From Ypsolopha sequella (lineage: Eukaryota > Arthropoda > Insecta > Lepidoptera > Ypsolophidae): 64,000 nucleotides of DNA. The notes beneath the pieces were generated by a model. It saw nothing but the letters and a program-made list of their open reading frames with translations, had not been told where the DNA came from and made no database searches. The stretch spans positions 19,228,396-19,292,395 of the forward strand of contig OW204005.1 in assembly GCA_934047225.1 (NCBI GenBank), in the 5' to 3' direction. Made by a program: the position numbers and the translations under genes. Position 1 is the first letter of the stretch, and every line of letters begins with the position of its first letter. This document shows, one piece after another, positions 33,100 through 46,400 of this stretch.

Positions 33100-34317
33100 A
33101 CTACGACCAAAATATTTTTTTCTACCCGTCAGCGCGTCAAACTCTTCTTTGTCAAGCTGTAAAATACTTAATACTTAAGCAAAAATGTGATTAAATATCG
33201 CTTAGCAATATATTTGTAACTAAAAGTGCCTCTTATATTAAATAATTATGTTGTTGAAGAAACTAGATACATATCAATGGTATTGATTGGCTCAATGTAG
33301 TAAAATAACACGCTGTTTGCAAATACCATATGCTTTACATGTTTTATATATAACATATCTAAAACATGCTCCTTTAACGGACAATAAAAATCCATCTTTT
33401 TACTGAGTGTCAAATCCATCCAATACATATTATAAAGCCTAAAATATTAGATATATAAATAGTTGTCGTAAATATATTTTTCACTTCCTATGGAAGGTGC
33501 TATTACTAAGAAGCTAATCAATTAAAAAAAAAAACAGTTTGTTTTGTTAAAAACAACAAAGTGTATTTGGATATTGTATTTTGTTATAGATAGTGTGTAT
33601 AGACATCCAAGTTGGAATAGGGTAAAATATTATTATAAATGTCTTTATTAAAATCATAACATTGATTTAAGCTATGCATTCCATTTAAAAGACATTTTGT
33701 GCCTTGAATCTCGGCAATACGACCAGTACTTATGCCTTAATTTGTTTTTATTGAAATAACTACATAAGTAAAATGTTAGTAGGCCTTAGGCAGGTGCCTT
33801 GTGGTACCCCATTTAGTTATGATATGTAAGTATTCTCTTATAGTGATTTTATAAATTGATCATGTTGCAAATACATGTATTAAGTGTAAGTATTTGTTAC
33901 TATTGATGGCAAGTTACTATAAATTTATCGTAAATATAAAAAAATACAGATGTTGATGCAATCACAGGCCTTAGCGTCTTACAAAAACATGGCTTTTATT
34001 TTCTATTACTATATACATACTATATTGTATAGTTGCGTTACAGTTATCAATTAGATCAAAACATTTGTCTACTAAATGATTAATGTGAGCTTAAAATAAG
34101 TTTTAAGGGTTATTTAACAGTATTTAATTAATATTTTAGTTGAAGATTTGTATCATATTATTTACATACAACCTTGAAAAAAAGAACACTATTTTCTAAT
34201 CACCATATCATATCAGTGTCGCAAAAATATATCCGAAAAAAAAATATCCTTTTTGTCGATGTTTTTCGGGAAAGATTTTTGCAGTTAGTTAGACCATTAA
34301 AATATATAAAGAAATTT
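33100..34317. other. Duplicated AT-rich sequence, no gene recognised
   Basis: The 60- and 61-codon minus frames recur in unit 2 only because the DNA is duplicated. No domain. Confidence 0.4.
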
Positions 34318-34425
34318 ATCGTCACGACATAAATCCCCGAGGGGGTGTCAGGTGTTCCGAGTGTGAACTGTGAAATACAATTCACCGTTCATACTCGGTA
34401 CACCCGCGTTTCACCAATGATTATA
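34318..34425 (-). mobile_element. SINE 3' body fragment (duplicated at 40250-40357)
   Basis: cgacataaatccccgagggg ... cacccgcgtttcacc is the inverted body of the SINE family at 14052; the tRNA-like head is missing. Confidence 0.65.
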
Positions 34426-34453
34426 TGTGTTTATAATTTATTTTACAACTTTT

Positions 34454-34819
34454 TCAATGAGTTTCCTCTGGAAACTGACATGATACTTTTCTAATATGAT
34501 AAAATGTGGTATTTTTTACGCATTTTCTCACTAATACGATTGAGAATGGTATAATTTCTATATTGATTTTTGAGATGGCATGCATCTTTTTATTATATTT
34601 TCCTTTTACGTCCCAAAAATCGAGATAGAATTGTCGCGTTGAACGGCCACGCATTGCCGCAGCGATGAAGTGTGCAGCGGGTTGCAAAGAGCTATAAACG
34701 ACCATTTCGCATGACTTTGATAAGCATCGAGCATCGCAAATAATTTCCGATGCTCTCCGTATCGTATTCATATATATATCTGTCATTTTGACAGGTAAAA
34801 AATGCTCGTTCATCATCAC
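34454..34819 (-). CDS. Hypothetical 121-codon frame, identical in both duplication units
   Basis: Starts MMMNEHFLPVKMTDIYMNTI and ends VSCQFPEETH. The translation is identical at 40386-40751, while the surrounding DNA has a few differences. I recognise no domain, and no splice or promoter evidence supports expression. It may be a chance frame in a repeat. Confidence 0.2.
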   Translation of the reverse strand: MMMNEHFLPVKMTDIYMNTIRRASEIICDARCLSKSCEMVVYSSLQPAAHFIAAAMRGRSTRQFYLDFWDVKGKYNKKMHAISKINIEIIPFSIVLVRKCVKNTTFYHIRKVSCQFPEETH

Positions 34820-35121
34820 ACATCCATCGCCGCAAGTTCATCGCTGCGGCAATGCGTGGTTGTTAAACTCGACAAATGTTGAATTTAGTTTCTTTTTTTT
34901 TAGTATCACAAGGGTTTTTTGGATAGAACGGAAATATACGAATTTCTTGGCTAATTAGCTCAATATTGGTCCAAAATTATGTTGTAGTCAGTAAATTTAT
35001 ATTTAGTGTAAAATTATTCCATTTCAGTTTAGAAGCATAGTATACATTGTGTTGTATGTAATAAAATATATTCTTATTATGTACTTTCATCTTTTCTTTT
35101 TATCTACACTAATAATATACC

Positions 35122-35485
35122 TATCTATCTATCAGCCTAGTTCGTGCACTGCTGGACATAAGCCTTTCCAGGACTTTGCCACTCCCGGCGGTTATCCTGG
35201 AAGAATTGCCCTTACTTACAGACGCTGGGCAGGCGGGTTGGTGAGCGCGGTGCCGGAACCCTCGCACCAGTGACGCCGCTGCCAGTCACCAGTCTGTTCC
35301 ATATAAGGCTCGGCTATTAGGGATGGATATACCGCCATCCATCGGTCCCAGGCATGGTGGGCCTCCTGGTTTTTTGCCTGTGAGCTGTCCTCTTACTCTC
35401 CCCCGAATTACTTCGAGGGGGTCTCCAAGTAAGATGGTGGTACCTCCACAGTCGAGCCCGGCATCAGCTCTACCACCTGCTATAT
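35122..35485 (-). mobile_element. SINE-like repeat (7344 family) in unit 1
   Basis: Full-length inverted copy from ctatctatctatcagcctag to ggcatcagctctaccacc. Its duplicate is at 41054-41417. Confidence 0.75.
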
Positions 35486-35619
35486 AGCTAAAATTTTGTT
35501 TGTTTGTATGTAGGGCGTAATCTCTGGAAATACTGTACCGATTTTGAAAATTCTTTATTTAAGGCCCACTTGCAGCATGATCGAAAACAAAAATCCTTAA
35601 CCCTCGGGTTAACTAACTC

Positions 35620-35796
35620 TAATTTGAAAAAAAAAAGTTTGTATAGGAAATTTTCACTCTAGGGTAGACATTGTCTACCCTGGCGTCATACAATTTTTTT
35701 TTTTCAAAGTGATATTAAAATTTTTTTATATTTTTTTTATTGTTATTCTTGACCAATTGTTTGCTTTTCCAGCAAAAAGTTCTGTGCACGCCGCTG
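35620..35796. mobile_element. Half of a hAT-type fold-back MITE between the two duplication units
   Basis: Contains tcactctagggtagacattg and the right arm ending ttctgtgcacgccgctggg; the left arm is missing. It exactly fills the gap between units 1 and 2. Confidence 0.75.
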
Positions 35797-38700
35797 GGAC
35801 CATCCACCTTAAAGAGTAATCGTCGGTGGTTGTACGAGTTTTTGACTGTTCAGTCGACACTCGACAACCCTCCGTTACCATGGCGACCGCTGCCAATAAA
35901 ATAATCGCGACGTGTTGACTCTTTTATTGGTATAGGATTTGTTAATTGGCCTATGGAAGTGTTATGCTGTACTTGAGATAAGTAAGGTTTTCATGCAATG
36001 TTTAATGGGGTAACTGTATATGTTTTATGGGGTAACTGCATATGTTTATGGGGTAACTGTATACGGAAAAGATATATAAATGTTTTCGAAGTTAATATGT
36101 ACTTTATACAATGTGTAAAAAGGTCTAGTTTACTTTGCAAACACATTTTTGTATTTAAATGAAATTACGAGTTTTTTTATTCCATATTTAGTATTTTATT
36201 TAAATAATTTTGTCAAAATCATGTATTCTCTTTAGTATTATTTTATTTTCTGTCTATAGAACTCTGCTATTGCAATTTCTGTGGACGGTTAAGATATTGG
36301 CGAGGTATTTTATACTTTATAATGTTCTTGTTAGAATGCAAAATTGAATGGCAATCAATCATTCCATATTTGCATCGAAATTATTGATGTCTTGTACAGA
36401 AAAATATAAAATATTGAAATGATACTCAATCCTTATGAGCTCGACATATTTTATCAACATTCCATGTAAGACTAAACAATGTTACTATTTATACAGGGTG
36501 TTAATATGAAGTTGCGGAAGTCGAAAACTGGCGATACTAAGCGTCCATACAAACAAGTTTCTGTGAAAAAAAACTTGTTGTTTCATACATTTTGGTTGGG
36601 TATTTATGTAACTTTTCTATGGAACAGCTGATTTTTTTTACGCGGTTGGGTTGTTGGATCCATAGTTAAAGTTAAAGTTCGTATGGACGAGTACTATCGC
36701 CAGTTTCCGGCTTCGGCAACTTCATCTTAACACCCTGTATAGAAAACAAGAGATGGGTAAATCAAATGTCTAATAACTATGCTTTTATTATATGGCTTAC
36801 AGCGAAATCCATCACTTTGAATTCTCTTGAGATTATTAAATAGGTTGTCAACTTCGCGCTTACCGCGCCCACGGGGTACAGGGGTTGGCGGGTACGAGGT
36901 AGCACGCGACTTAGTGTGCAGGGCCGTGCGCAAGGCATTCCAAGTACACAAGTATGACATTGACAACTTTAAAATATCATAGAGTCTACAGAAGATCCAT
37001 TATACAGTGCTCCCAAAGTAATAATGCGCATACAAATCTTCGCCACTGTTCGGCAAAGTTCGTATTTCCTTACGCTTTCTATACAATCAATAAGGTCACG
37101 TGGTACGTCCGGTCACTCGGCTATATATTTGTATGCGCATTATTACTTCGGGAGCACTGTACATCGATTTATACTACCCTTATCTATGGAGCGACCTCCC
37201 CGGCGATTGGCCATTCGCCTTAGTCCGCCCCACGCGTTGTGCTCACTCACCCTCCCGCCTCACCATCCGCATCCCCTCCGAGACCCCGCCCGCCAGCCCC
37301 TATACCCCGTGGGCGCGGTAGGCACGAAGTTGACAACCTATAGTCACATTTAGAAACAAATTGCGCTGTCGGTAAGCAAACCGTGTAAGCAACATGTCGC
37401 AGAATCAATTGAACTCTAAATAACTACGGTGTAACTACAAAACGGTGTTTAACTTTAGACAGTGTTTAAATCTGTTGCTGTCACTCTTTTACAGTATGAA
37501 AGAAAAGGCGACAACAACAGATTTAAACACTGTCTAAAGTTAAACACCGTTTTGTAGTAACACGGCTATGCTTTTATTTTTAAATCCGAAACATAAAAAT
37601 ACTTTAATGTCACCAAATTGTCGCTTTGTCATTTAATGTTTACCTTGAATCGGACATTATTAACTTTGGCATCAGCCCAAAATAAAACAGTAGTTAGGAT
37701 TAAAGTAAATATGTACAGGCCATTGAAGATTAAAATATTCGTTGATCAAATCGCTCAAGATTTCCGAACGACCGAAAGAAGTTTAGTGAATTCTAATGAA
37801 TGAAGAAAAACAAAATTTATCAAATGTACAGTTGAGATCACATCAAGTTAGACACTTACAGTACTAAATTAGCCCCTATAGTGAAGGATCTAAGATAGGT
37901 ACAGAGTCCAATGTGTATTCAAAATTCATTTATTGTTTACAATTCACACTCTACATGTTTTGGGACTCCCCTTTTAAGTTTAGTAACCTGTAATAGGAGA
38001 GGCCCGCTCTTTCTATGGATATGAATTTAAACTAAGGAAAAAATATGAAAAATATAATTTAGAAGAAATTAAGACGAATGGTATATACTTAGCTATTGTT
38101 GTATATGAATAACTATATAATGTCATTTCATTTACTTTTTCTTACCAACAAAATTTTGAAAAAATTATATAATATTAATAATAATAAATGATAAAGGGCA
38201 GACAGATGACAAAGGAGTTATATTAGAAAGTGCATGACTATAGGTTGATGTAATCTCCACTGTACATGTAATGGGCACTGTCAGCATTGCCCGGGGCAAG
38301 TTGCGTAGGTATTTAGGTTTAGTTATCTAGAAATGGAGCTGCGTGGGTCCTTTTTCTAGGTTTGACATCACAATCAACCTGAATCACCCTACATGTGAGG
38401 TTGTTGAATCGACTTTTCTTGGGCAATGTTAGCATTGTACAGCTTGGCAAAAAATAAGGGCGCTTCACCACACATGTGGTCACACTACAAGTACAGAGGG
38501 TGTTAAGATGATGTTGCTGAAGCCAGAAACTGGCGATGGTATAGTACGTTTCAAATACCAAGGCCCCATTGCACTTTAGACAGTCATTAGGCGTTAACAA
38601 TAGGATTAGTGATAACAAAAAATAAAGTACGTTTCAAATACCAAGGCCCTATTGCACTAGAAACTTAACAATGGGGCTCATAATGTTTGCCTTTTGTTAT

Positions 38701-40385
38701 CTAATTTGGAGCACTTCAAATTGGCACGCGTATCTGGCCAGGTATCTTTTGTTATCACTAATTCTATTGTTAACGCCTAATGACCGTCTAAAGTGCAATG
38801 GGGCCTTGGTATTTGAAACGTACTATACTAGCCAATATGAAAAAAACAAGAAATAGAGAGAGAAAAAAAACCTTTCATACATTTTGGTTAAGTATGCAAC
38901 AGCAATTTTTTTTTTTTGCGATGTGAAGGTTGATTTGATTGTTGGCTCAATAGTAAAAATTGTCCGTATATACGAGTATGAGTACTATCGCCAGTTTCCG
39001 GCTTCCGTAACATCATCTAAACACCCAGTATACACTACGACCAAAATATTTTTTTCCACCTGTCAGCGCGTCAAACTCTTCTTTGTCAAGCTGTAAAATA
39101 CTTAATACTTAAGCAAAAATGTGATTAAATATCGCTTAGCAATATATTTGTAACTAAAAGTGCCTCTTATATTAAATAATTATGTTGTTGAAGAAACTAG
39201 ATACATATCAATGGTATTGATTGGCTCAATGTAGTAAAATAACACGCTGTTTGCAGATACCATATGCTTTACATGTTTTATATATAACATACCTAAAACA
39301 TGCTCCTTTAACGGACAATAAAAATACATCTTTTTACTAAGTGTCAAATCCATCCAATACATATTATAAAGCCTAAAAATTAGATATATAAATAGTTGTC
39401 GTAAATATATTTTTCACTTCCTATGGAAGGTGCTATTACTAAGAAGCTAATCAATTAAAAAAGAAACAGTTTGTTTTGTTAAAAACAACAAAGTGTATTT
39501 GGATATTGTATTTTGTTATAGATAGTGTGTATAGACATCCAAGTTGGAATAGGGTAAAATATTATTATAAATGTCTTTATTAAAATCATAACATTGATTA
39601 AAGCTATGCATTCCATTTAAAAGACATTTTGTGCCTTGAATCTCGGCAATACGACCAGTACTTATGCCTTAATTTGTTTTTATTGAAATAACTACATAAG
39701 TAAAATGTTAGTAGGCCTTAGGCAGGTGCCTTGTGGTACCCCATTTAGTTATGATATGTAAGTATTCTCTTATAGTGATTTTATAAATTGATCATGTTGC
39801 AAATACATGTATTAAGTGTAAGTATTTGTTACTATTGATGGCAAGTTACTATAAATTTATCGTAAATATAAAAAAATACAGATGTTGATGCAATCACAGG
39901 CCTTAGCGTCTTACAAAAACATGGCTTTTATTTTCTATTACTATATACATACTATATTGTATAGTTGCGTTACAGTTATCAATTAGATCAAAACATTTGT
40001 CTACTAAATGATTAATGTGAGCTTAAAATAAGTTTTAAGGGTTATTTAACAGTATTTAATTAATATTTTAGTTGAAGATTTGTATCATATTATTTACATA
40101 CAACCTTGAAAAAAAGAACACTATTTTCTAATCACCATATCATATCAGTGTCGCAAAAATATATCCGAAAAAAAAATATCCTTTTTGTCGATGTTTTTCG
40201 GGAAAGATTTTTGCAGTTAGTTAGACCATTAAAATATATAAAGAAATTTATCGTCACGACATAAATCCCCGAGGGGGTGTCAGGTGTTCCGAGTGTGAAC
40301 TGTGAAATACAATTCACCGTTCATACTCGGTACACCCGCGTTTCACCAATGATTATATGTGTTTATAATTTATTTTACAACTTTT

Positions 40386-40751
40386 TCAATGAGTTTCCTC
40401 TGGAAACTGACATGATACTTTTCTAATATGATAAAATGTGGTATTTTTTACGCATTTTCTCACTAATACGATTGAGAATGGTATAATTTCTATATTGATT
40501 TTTGAGATGGCATGCATCTTTTTATTATATTTTCCTTTTACGTCCCAAAAATCGAGATAGAATTGTCGCGTTGAACGGCCACGCATTGCCGCAGCGATGA
40601 AGTGTGCAGCGGGTTGCAAAGAGCTATAAACGACCATTTCGCATGACTTTGATAAGCATCGAGCATCGCAAATAATTTCCGATGCTCTCCGTATCGTATT
40701 CATATATATATCTGTCATTTTGACAGGTAAAAAATGCTCGTTCATCATCAC
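40386..40751 (-). CDS. Hypothetical 121-codon frame, second copy
   Basis: Same translation as 34454-34819. No recognised domain; coding status doubtful. Confidence 0.2.
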   Translation of the reverse strand: MMMNEHFLPVKMTDIYMNTIRRASEIICDARCLSKSCEMVVYSSLQPAAHFIAAAMRGRSTRQFYLDFWDVKGKYNKKMHAISKINIEIIPFSIVLVRKCVKNTTFYHIRKVSCQFPEETH

Positions 40752-41053
40752 ACATCCATCGCCGCAAGTTCATCGCTGCGGCGATGCGTGGTTGTTAAAC
40801 TCGACAAATGTTGAATTTAGTTTCTTTTTTTTAGTATCACAAGGTTTTTTGGATAGAACGGAAATATATGAATTTCTTGGCTAATAAGCTCAATATTGGT
40901 CCAAAATTATGTTGTAGTCAGTAAATTTATATTTAGTGTATAATTATTCCATTTCAGTTTAGAAGCATAGTATACATTGTGTTGTATGTAATAAAATATA
41001 TTCTTATTATGTATTTGCATCTTTTCTTTTTATCTACACTAATAATATACCTA

Positions 41054-41417
41054 TCTATCAGCCTAGTTCGTCCACTGCTGGACATAAGCCTTTCCAGGAC
41101 TTTGCCACTCCCAGCGGTCATCCTGGAAGAATTGCCCATACTCACACACGCTGGGCAGGCGGGTTGGTGAGCGCGGTCCCGGAACCCTCGCACCAGTGAC
41201 GCCGCTGCCAGTCACCAGTCTGTTCCATATAAGGCTCGGCTATTAGGGATGGATATACCGCCATCCATCGGTCCCAGGCATGGTGGGCCTCCTGGTTTTT
41301 TGCCTGTGAGCTGTCCTCTTACTCTCCCCCGAATTACTTCGAGGGGGTCTCCAAGTAAGATGGTGGTACCTCCACAGTCGAGCCCGGCATCAGCTCTACC
41401 ACCTGCTATATAGCTAA
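41054..41417 (-). mobile_element. SINE-like repeat (7344 family) in unit 2
   Basis: Duplicate of 35122-35485 with a few substitutions. Confidence 0.75.
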
Positions 41418-41545
41418 AATTTTGTTTGTTTGTATGTAGGGCGTAATCTCTGGAAATACTGTACCGATTTTGAAAATTCTTTATTTAAGGCCCACTTGCA
41501 GCATGATCGAGAACAAAAATCCTTAACCCTCGGGTTAACTAACTC

Positions 41546-42285
41546 AAGGGAAGAGTTAACTAACCCGACATTTCATTAGTCCTATTTGCACCATGATAAT
41601 ATCGAAGCGGATATGCGAGCACGTACGCGTCGATTAGATAAATTTGACAGATAGAATCGATAAATTCTAAACGATGTATATATTTTACCAAAGACCTACT
41701 TGGTTCCTGAGAATATGAAAAAATCGCCCAATTTTTGAGCAAGAAAACTGTAAAGAGGCTATGCGAATTTTACTTTCGTCACTGTCACTCCAAGCGAAAA
41801 ATCACGCAGTGCGAGATTTGGATTCAGGGCAAAAGGTAAAAAAGTTGATTTTATATTTGTATTAAAAGAACTAAAATAACTAGCAAAATTTCAAATATGA
41901 AATCTCTAGATATTGTTAAAACACACCCAATAAAATATGTTCGAGTTCTGTATATGGTTCCTATTCGTCAAACGAGGAGAAAAAGTGTGTTTGAAGACCT
42001 CATTTCAACAATTATTTCTATCGAGGAACATTTACCCAAACATGTTTTACAATTTCAAAACCCTAGATTATATAGTCAAAATGCATATACCAGAAACTGA
42101 TTATAATTTTCCGTGTATTTCATGAAATACACAGAAAAGAAACACCCGTATTTTTTTCGCATATCGCCTTAATATTCATGAGAATGTAACAGTTTCTAAA
42201 GTAAACAAACATTATATATTTTTCAAGGTCACGCTCTCGTTTCAGTTGGCGCGAGCTAGGCGTAAGATTTATCATTCCTTCTTTC
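41546..42285. repeat. Repeat debris: fragment of the 146-bp unit and TTAA-family pieces
   Basis: 41613-41672 matches the first about 60 bp of the 146-bp unit and starts at the same base (atgcgagcacg). 41756-42175 resembles the left part of the 51012 element (ctccaagcgaaaaatcacgc, gatattgttaaaacacaccc) and ends near tttcgcatatcgccttaa. Confidence 0.6.
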
Positions 42286-42288
42286 TTA

Positions 42289-42427
42289 CACCTCGGCCAC
42301 AGCTTCAGGCTTCGAGAAGCGCGCCAAGCGGTTCTTGCGACGGCGCCGGCGGAGAGAACAAATGTATGAAGTAGTATAGAGCCGGCCATGGAAGCGCCGC
42401 CAGAAGCTTGAAGCTGTGGCCCTGGCG
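42289..42427. mobile_element. GC-rich palindromic MITE with TTA target duplication
   Basis: Flanked by TTA (42286-42288 and 42428-42430); inverted ends cacctcggccacagcttcag / gaagctgtggccctggcg. A longer relative with TTA on both sides is at 62994-63358. A three-base TTA target suggests the PIF/Harbinger group. Confidence 0.65.
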
Positions 42428-43394
42428 TTACACCTCATTCTAGTTCAATGTCAACATGAACACTAAATAAATCGAATATCAACCTTAACCTCATTGTTTT
42501 AAAGTATATCAAATGTGTAGGAATTCACGTGGCAGAGCGTTGAAATTTTTTATTTTATTTGTGATTTTGGATTAATTTGATTATACAGAATGATTTTTGA
42601 AGTGGATACTTCGTTCGCATCTTGTCTAAGGAGGCATTTCAGAACTTGTACGTCACTTCCGGTACGAACTTTTTTAAACGAAGATTTTTTTTTAAAGATA
42701 GATTATTACGTTTTTAATCATTTATTATTTCGCAACCTCGTAAGCGAATTGCCTGACACGAGTGATTGCATTCTGTTTGGCCATAGGATTCCTTCTTGTG
42801 ATTGATTGAATAAAGAGGTGGCATAAGAGGTACCCACTTGAATAATTTAGAGTTGTATCTCTAACACAACCCGCTTCATTTTTTTCAGTTGTTTGACAAG
42901 GATCGTTTTGCGTGTCGTTGGTGGCCGGCCCAATTTTTGTGAACTTCGGCCGGTGTGGATGTCTGGTTGTCGGTGTGCGCGGGCGGAACCTTATCGGACT
43001 AAAATAGATGTTACATTTTATGACGTCTGAAAATGTTTACGTGATATTCTAACCTTCGAAAAAAAAAGTTGGGTACCTAATTATTTTATTGAAATGAAGT
43101 ACCTATAAAAAATGTTTACAGGATACAAATCAGATTGGTTTGTATATGTCGTGGCCATATCTTAGAATTGAGCATCTAACTTTAGACCTAACCCGTATAG
43201 ATTGTAGGGCTATTTTTAGTTGTTTACCTTTTGAATGATTGACAGAGATGCATCAGTGCCATATCTGGCAGCTGGATTTGGCAGATTGTAAAAGATTTAG
43301 TGACACTTTTGCTCTCAGTGCTCTAACTGTTTACAAAGGTAATTTATATTCGCACATTGAATTTAAAATACTTGGAAGGGAATTTATTTTACAG

Positions 43395-43436
43395 TTTTTG
43401 CCGACATGGATTTAGATGCAGATACAGAAAAACTTG
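43395..43436 (+). CDS. DUSP gene A, candidate first coding exon
   Basis: ATG at 43406 gives MDLDADTEKL plus one base (G), then the donor GTAAGT at 43437. Joined to 50134 it makes GTG (Val) and keeps the phosphatase frame (TEKL-V-TTDLEDI). Upstream TTTTACAG at 43394 suggests a preceding 5' UTR exon ending near 43338. The phase agreement is the main support. Confidence 0.6.
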
Positions 43437-46400
43437 GTAAGTCAAATTAAGTTTTTTTTTTAATTAGCGTTTATGAAACAATCGCTCGAGCGATCGGTTT
43501 AAAAATTTATCCCAAAATGACAAATTACCAAATCTCGAGCGATTTTGGGATTTGAGATATAAGACGCCAAAAACCGTTATTAAAGCCGATTCTGAAGGCT
43601 TTAATTTTAGTTTTAGTGCTGTCAAAACTTAATTTTATTCATTGCACAAAAATCCTTAAGTGTTAAGATTAGAAGCTAAATTACTTTGGAAAAATGTAAG
43701 TTTCGACAGCACTAAACTAAAGCCTTTAGAATAGGCTTTAATAGTATACAGGGTTACTGGAAATTGCTCTTATTCCTCTCGTGGGAAGAAACTACGATTA
43801 ATTTGGAGTGATTTGACCCCTATCACTTGGGGGTCGCAAATCCGTCATTTTCAAGATAATCGACATTCTTTGCTTTATTTATAAAATTGCGAAATTTGGC
43901 AAATAAAAAACGCCAAAAAAAATATTGTTGTTTTTTGGCCTGAAATTTGGCATGAACTGATAGCTTACTGATTGATCAATCTCCTTAAGGCTAAAAATCA
44001 CTCAAATAATTGCAAAATCTTATGCTGCATGTCTAAAATCACGATAACAGAGAATTAAAATTGAACTTTAAAAATAAAAATTTTCTCGAAAATGGCGGAT
44101 TTGCGACCCCCAAGTGATAGGGGTTAAATCACTCCAAATTGATCATAGTTTACATCCACGAGAGGAATAAGAGCAATTTCCAGTCACCCTGTAGATTCGG
44201 GAACCTATTTAACAGGACTAACCTTATTTTGAGAGTCCTGTCTTTGTCTCTTTGATACAGAAAGAAAAAGACAGAACGCTTAAATTAAGTTTAGTCATGT
44301 CAAATAAATTAAGTCGTGTTTCACTGAATCGACACTATCACTAAAATTAGTGAGTACCTATCCATCATAAATTCATGAAGTGATTTTTACGCCAAAGTAC
44401 ACCGCCGAGCGTGATGAAGGTCAATAAAACATCAACAACGCCAGATTTTCAAGGGTTCGTTGGAAGAAACTAGGTCTCATATTGAAAAAAATACATTTGT
44501 TTTGTTGGTCTTTTATTAATTCAATCTACTTAAAAGAAATTTCTTATGATATACCTTTGTCTAAAATAAATATATTTCCAACTTAGTATTTTTTTGTTTT
44601 TAAACGTTCCGCAGAAGAAAGCGGTTGATTTTTTTTTTTCGTAAAATATGTTACAGAAATATGAAGTCAATCTACATACCTAAATTCAATATTTTTTGCC
44701 TACAAAATAGTTCAGTGTTACCTTAAAACACACCAATTTGTTGTTTCGCTGCGTGATCATTAGTATTACGCTTTCAAGAAAGAGGCTAGTGAGCCACCAA
44801 CATATAATCGCCTCTAGTTGCATTTACAGTCTTTGCCATTGGACTTATTGTGCTGGACGGTTAAGGCGATTACCATCGCCAAATTAGCAGCTCAATGTTT
44901 GTCTGTACGAATATCGAGGGAAATGATATTGAAATAACGTTAATATCAGCGCACAATGCGTTGTGGCTGTTACGACGCTCGCTGCGTCCTTGATAGGGCA
45001 AAATAGGAGAAAATAATACATTTCACATAGACGTGACTGTTCGATTGAATAATCCTATGTTATGTTTATAGCTATAAAGTTTATCTATTTATCAAAGCAT
45101 AAATGAATTAAATCAAAAAAACCACTTAGGAGCAGTAGGGAATTCAAGCCAAAAAACACCATTCAGTTAAAACAATTTTTCATGTAGAAGTTTTGGTGGT
45201 ACGAAAAAGAAAAATGCTGCATATGTTGTACTAGAGTTGATAATCCATAATGCATTTTTTTCAATATTTTTGGTATGGCCATAAAAGAGGAGTAGGCTTT
45301 AGAAAGTACCCATTTGGCGATATTAAGCGCCTTAATAAAAAAAGTTGCTAGAAACGTCTAGAGTATTATATTATCTGTGGTCGAGGTTTTCTCGTAAAAC
45401 GTGCGTTTTTTATAAAAAGAAGTAGGTATAGGAAATTCAATTCACTTAGTGTATTTTGTATTGTCCCAAATTTTCATTTTTGTATTTCCGTTATACCTAA
45501 TGAATTAGTGGAAAAAAAAAACGGGATTCATCACTGACGCCAGATTAAAAATAAAATAAGTTATCCCGTTTTATGTATTTTACGGTTTCCGTTTTCAGCG
45601 AAATAAACAAATTCTTTTCTCGTCGTTGACTGTCCACAAGGGCGGATCCAGGGGAGGACACGGCCACCCCTCCCCCCCAGACGGTACAAACAAAACAAGG
45701 AGATGGAAGATTAATACGAAAATTCGTTTCTTTTATATACTACTGCAAGTTGAATATCTCAAAATATCAAACACGTAATTTGATGGTCCAAGGCAGCTTT
45801 TATAAAAAACTTGTGGGAACCAATAACGACGACAAAAGTAGTACAGTTTCGTTCTGTTACTTTTTTCTACACGTTCAAATAATTTTACACTCGCAAATAA
45901 TCAGTTTTATTGTAAAACAAAATGTATGGAAGTTTTAAACAGCAAAATTAGATTATAAAACAGTTTGTTTGTAAAAAAAACTGATAATTCGCGGGTATAA
46001 AGTTGATGGAACGTGTGGGAAAAGGTAACAGAATGAAATAATAATAATTCTGTTGTCGTTAGTGGTTCCCACAAGTTTGTATGAAGATTGCCCTGGACCA
46101 TCCACCTTAAACCTTTATTTTATGTTTTTTATTGTATGGAGTTAATCCCAGTGGCGTGCACAGAACTTTTTGCTGGAAAAGCAAGCAATTGGTCAAGAAC
46201 AACAATAAAAAAAATATGAAAATATTTAAATATCACTTTGAAAAAAAAATTGTATGACGCCAGGGTAGACAATTCTACCCTAGAGTGAAAATTTCCTATA
46301 CAAACTTTTTTTTTTCAAAGTGATATTTAATTTTTTTCATATTTTTTTATGTTGTTCTTGACCAATTGCTTGCTTTTCCAGGAAAAAGTTCTGTGCACGC

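Larger units (their letters stand above)
29219..35619 (+). repeat. Segmental duplication, unit 1 (6.4 kb)
   Basis: Nearly identical in the same orientation to 35797-41545. Differences include a 410-bp insert (29851-30260) and a second copy of a 143-bp palindrome (31342-31484) present only here, about 170 bp near 32745-33020 missing from unit 2, and about 110 bp near 37195-37310 present only in unit 2. Content is mostly nested MITEs. No host exon recognised. Confidence 0.95.
35797..41545 (+). repeat. Segmental duplication, unit 2 (5.7 kb)
   Basis: Direct copy of 29219-35619, starting at ggaccatccaccttaaagag and ending at gggttaactaactc. Contains the duplicated MITEs at 36492-36739, 36840-37344, 37421-37563 and about 38490-39030, and the SINE fragments at 40250-40357 and 41054-41417. 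Confidence 0.95.
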
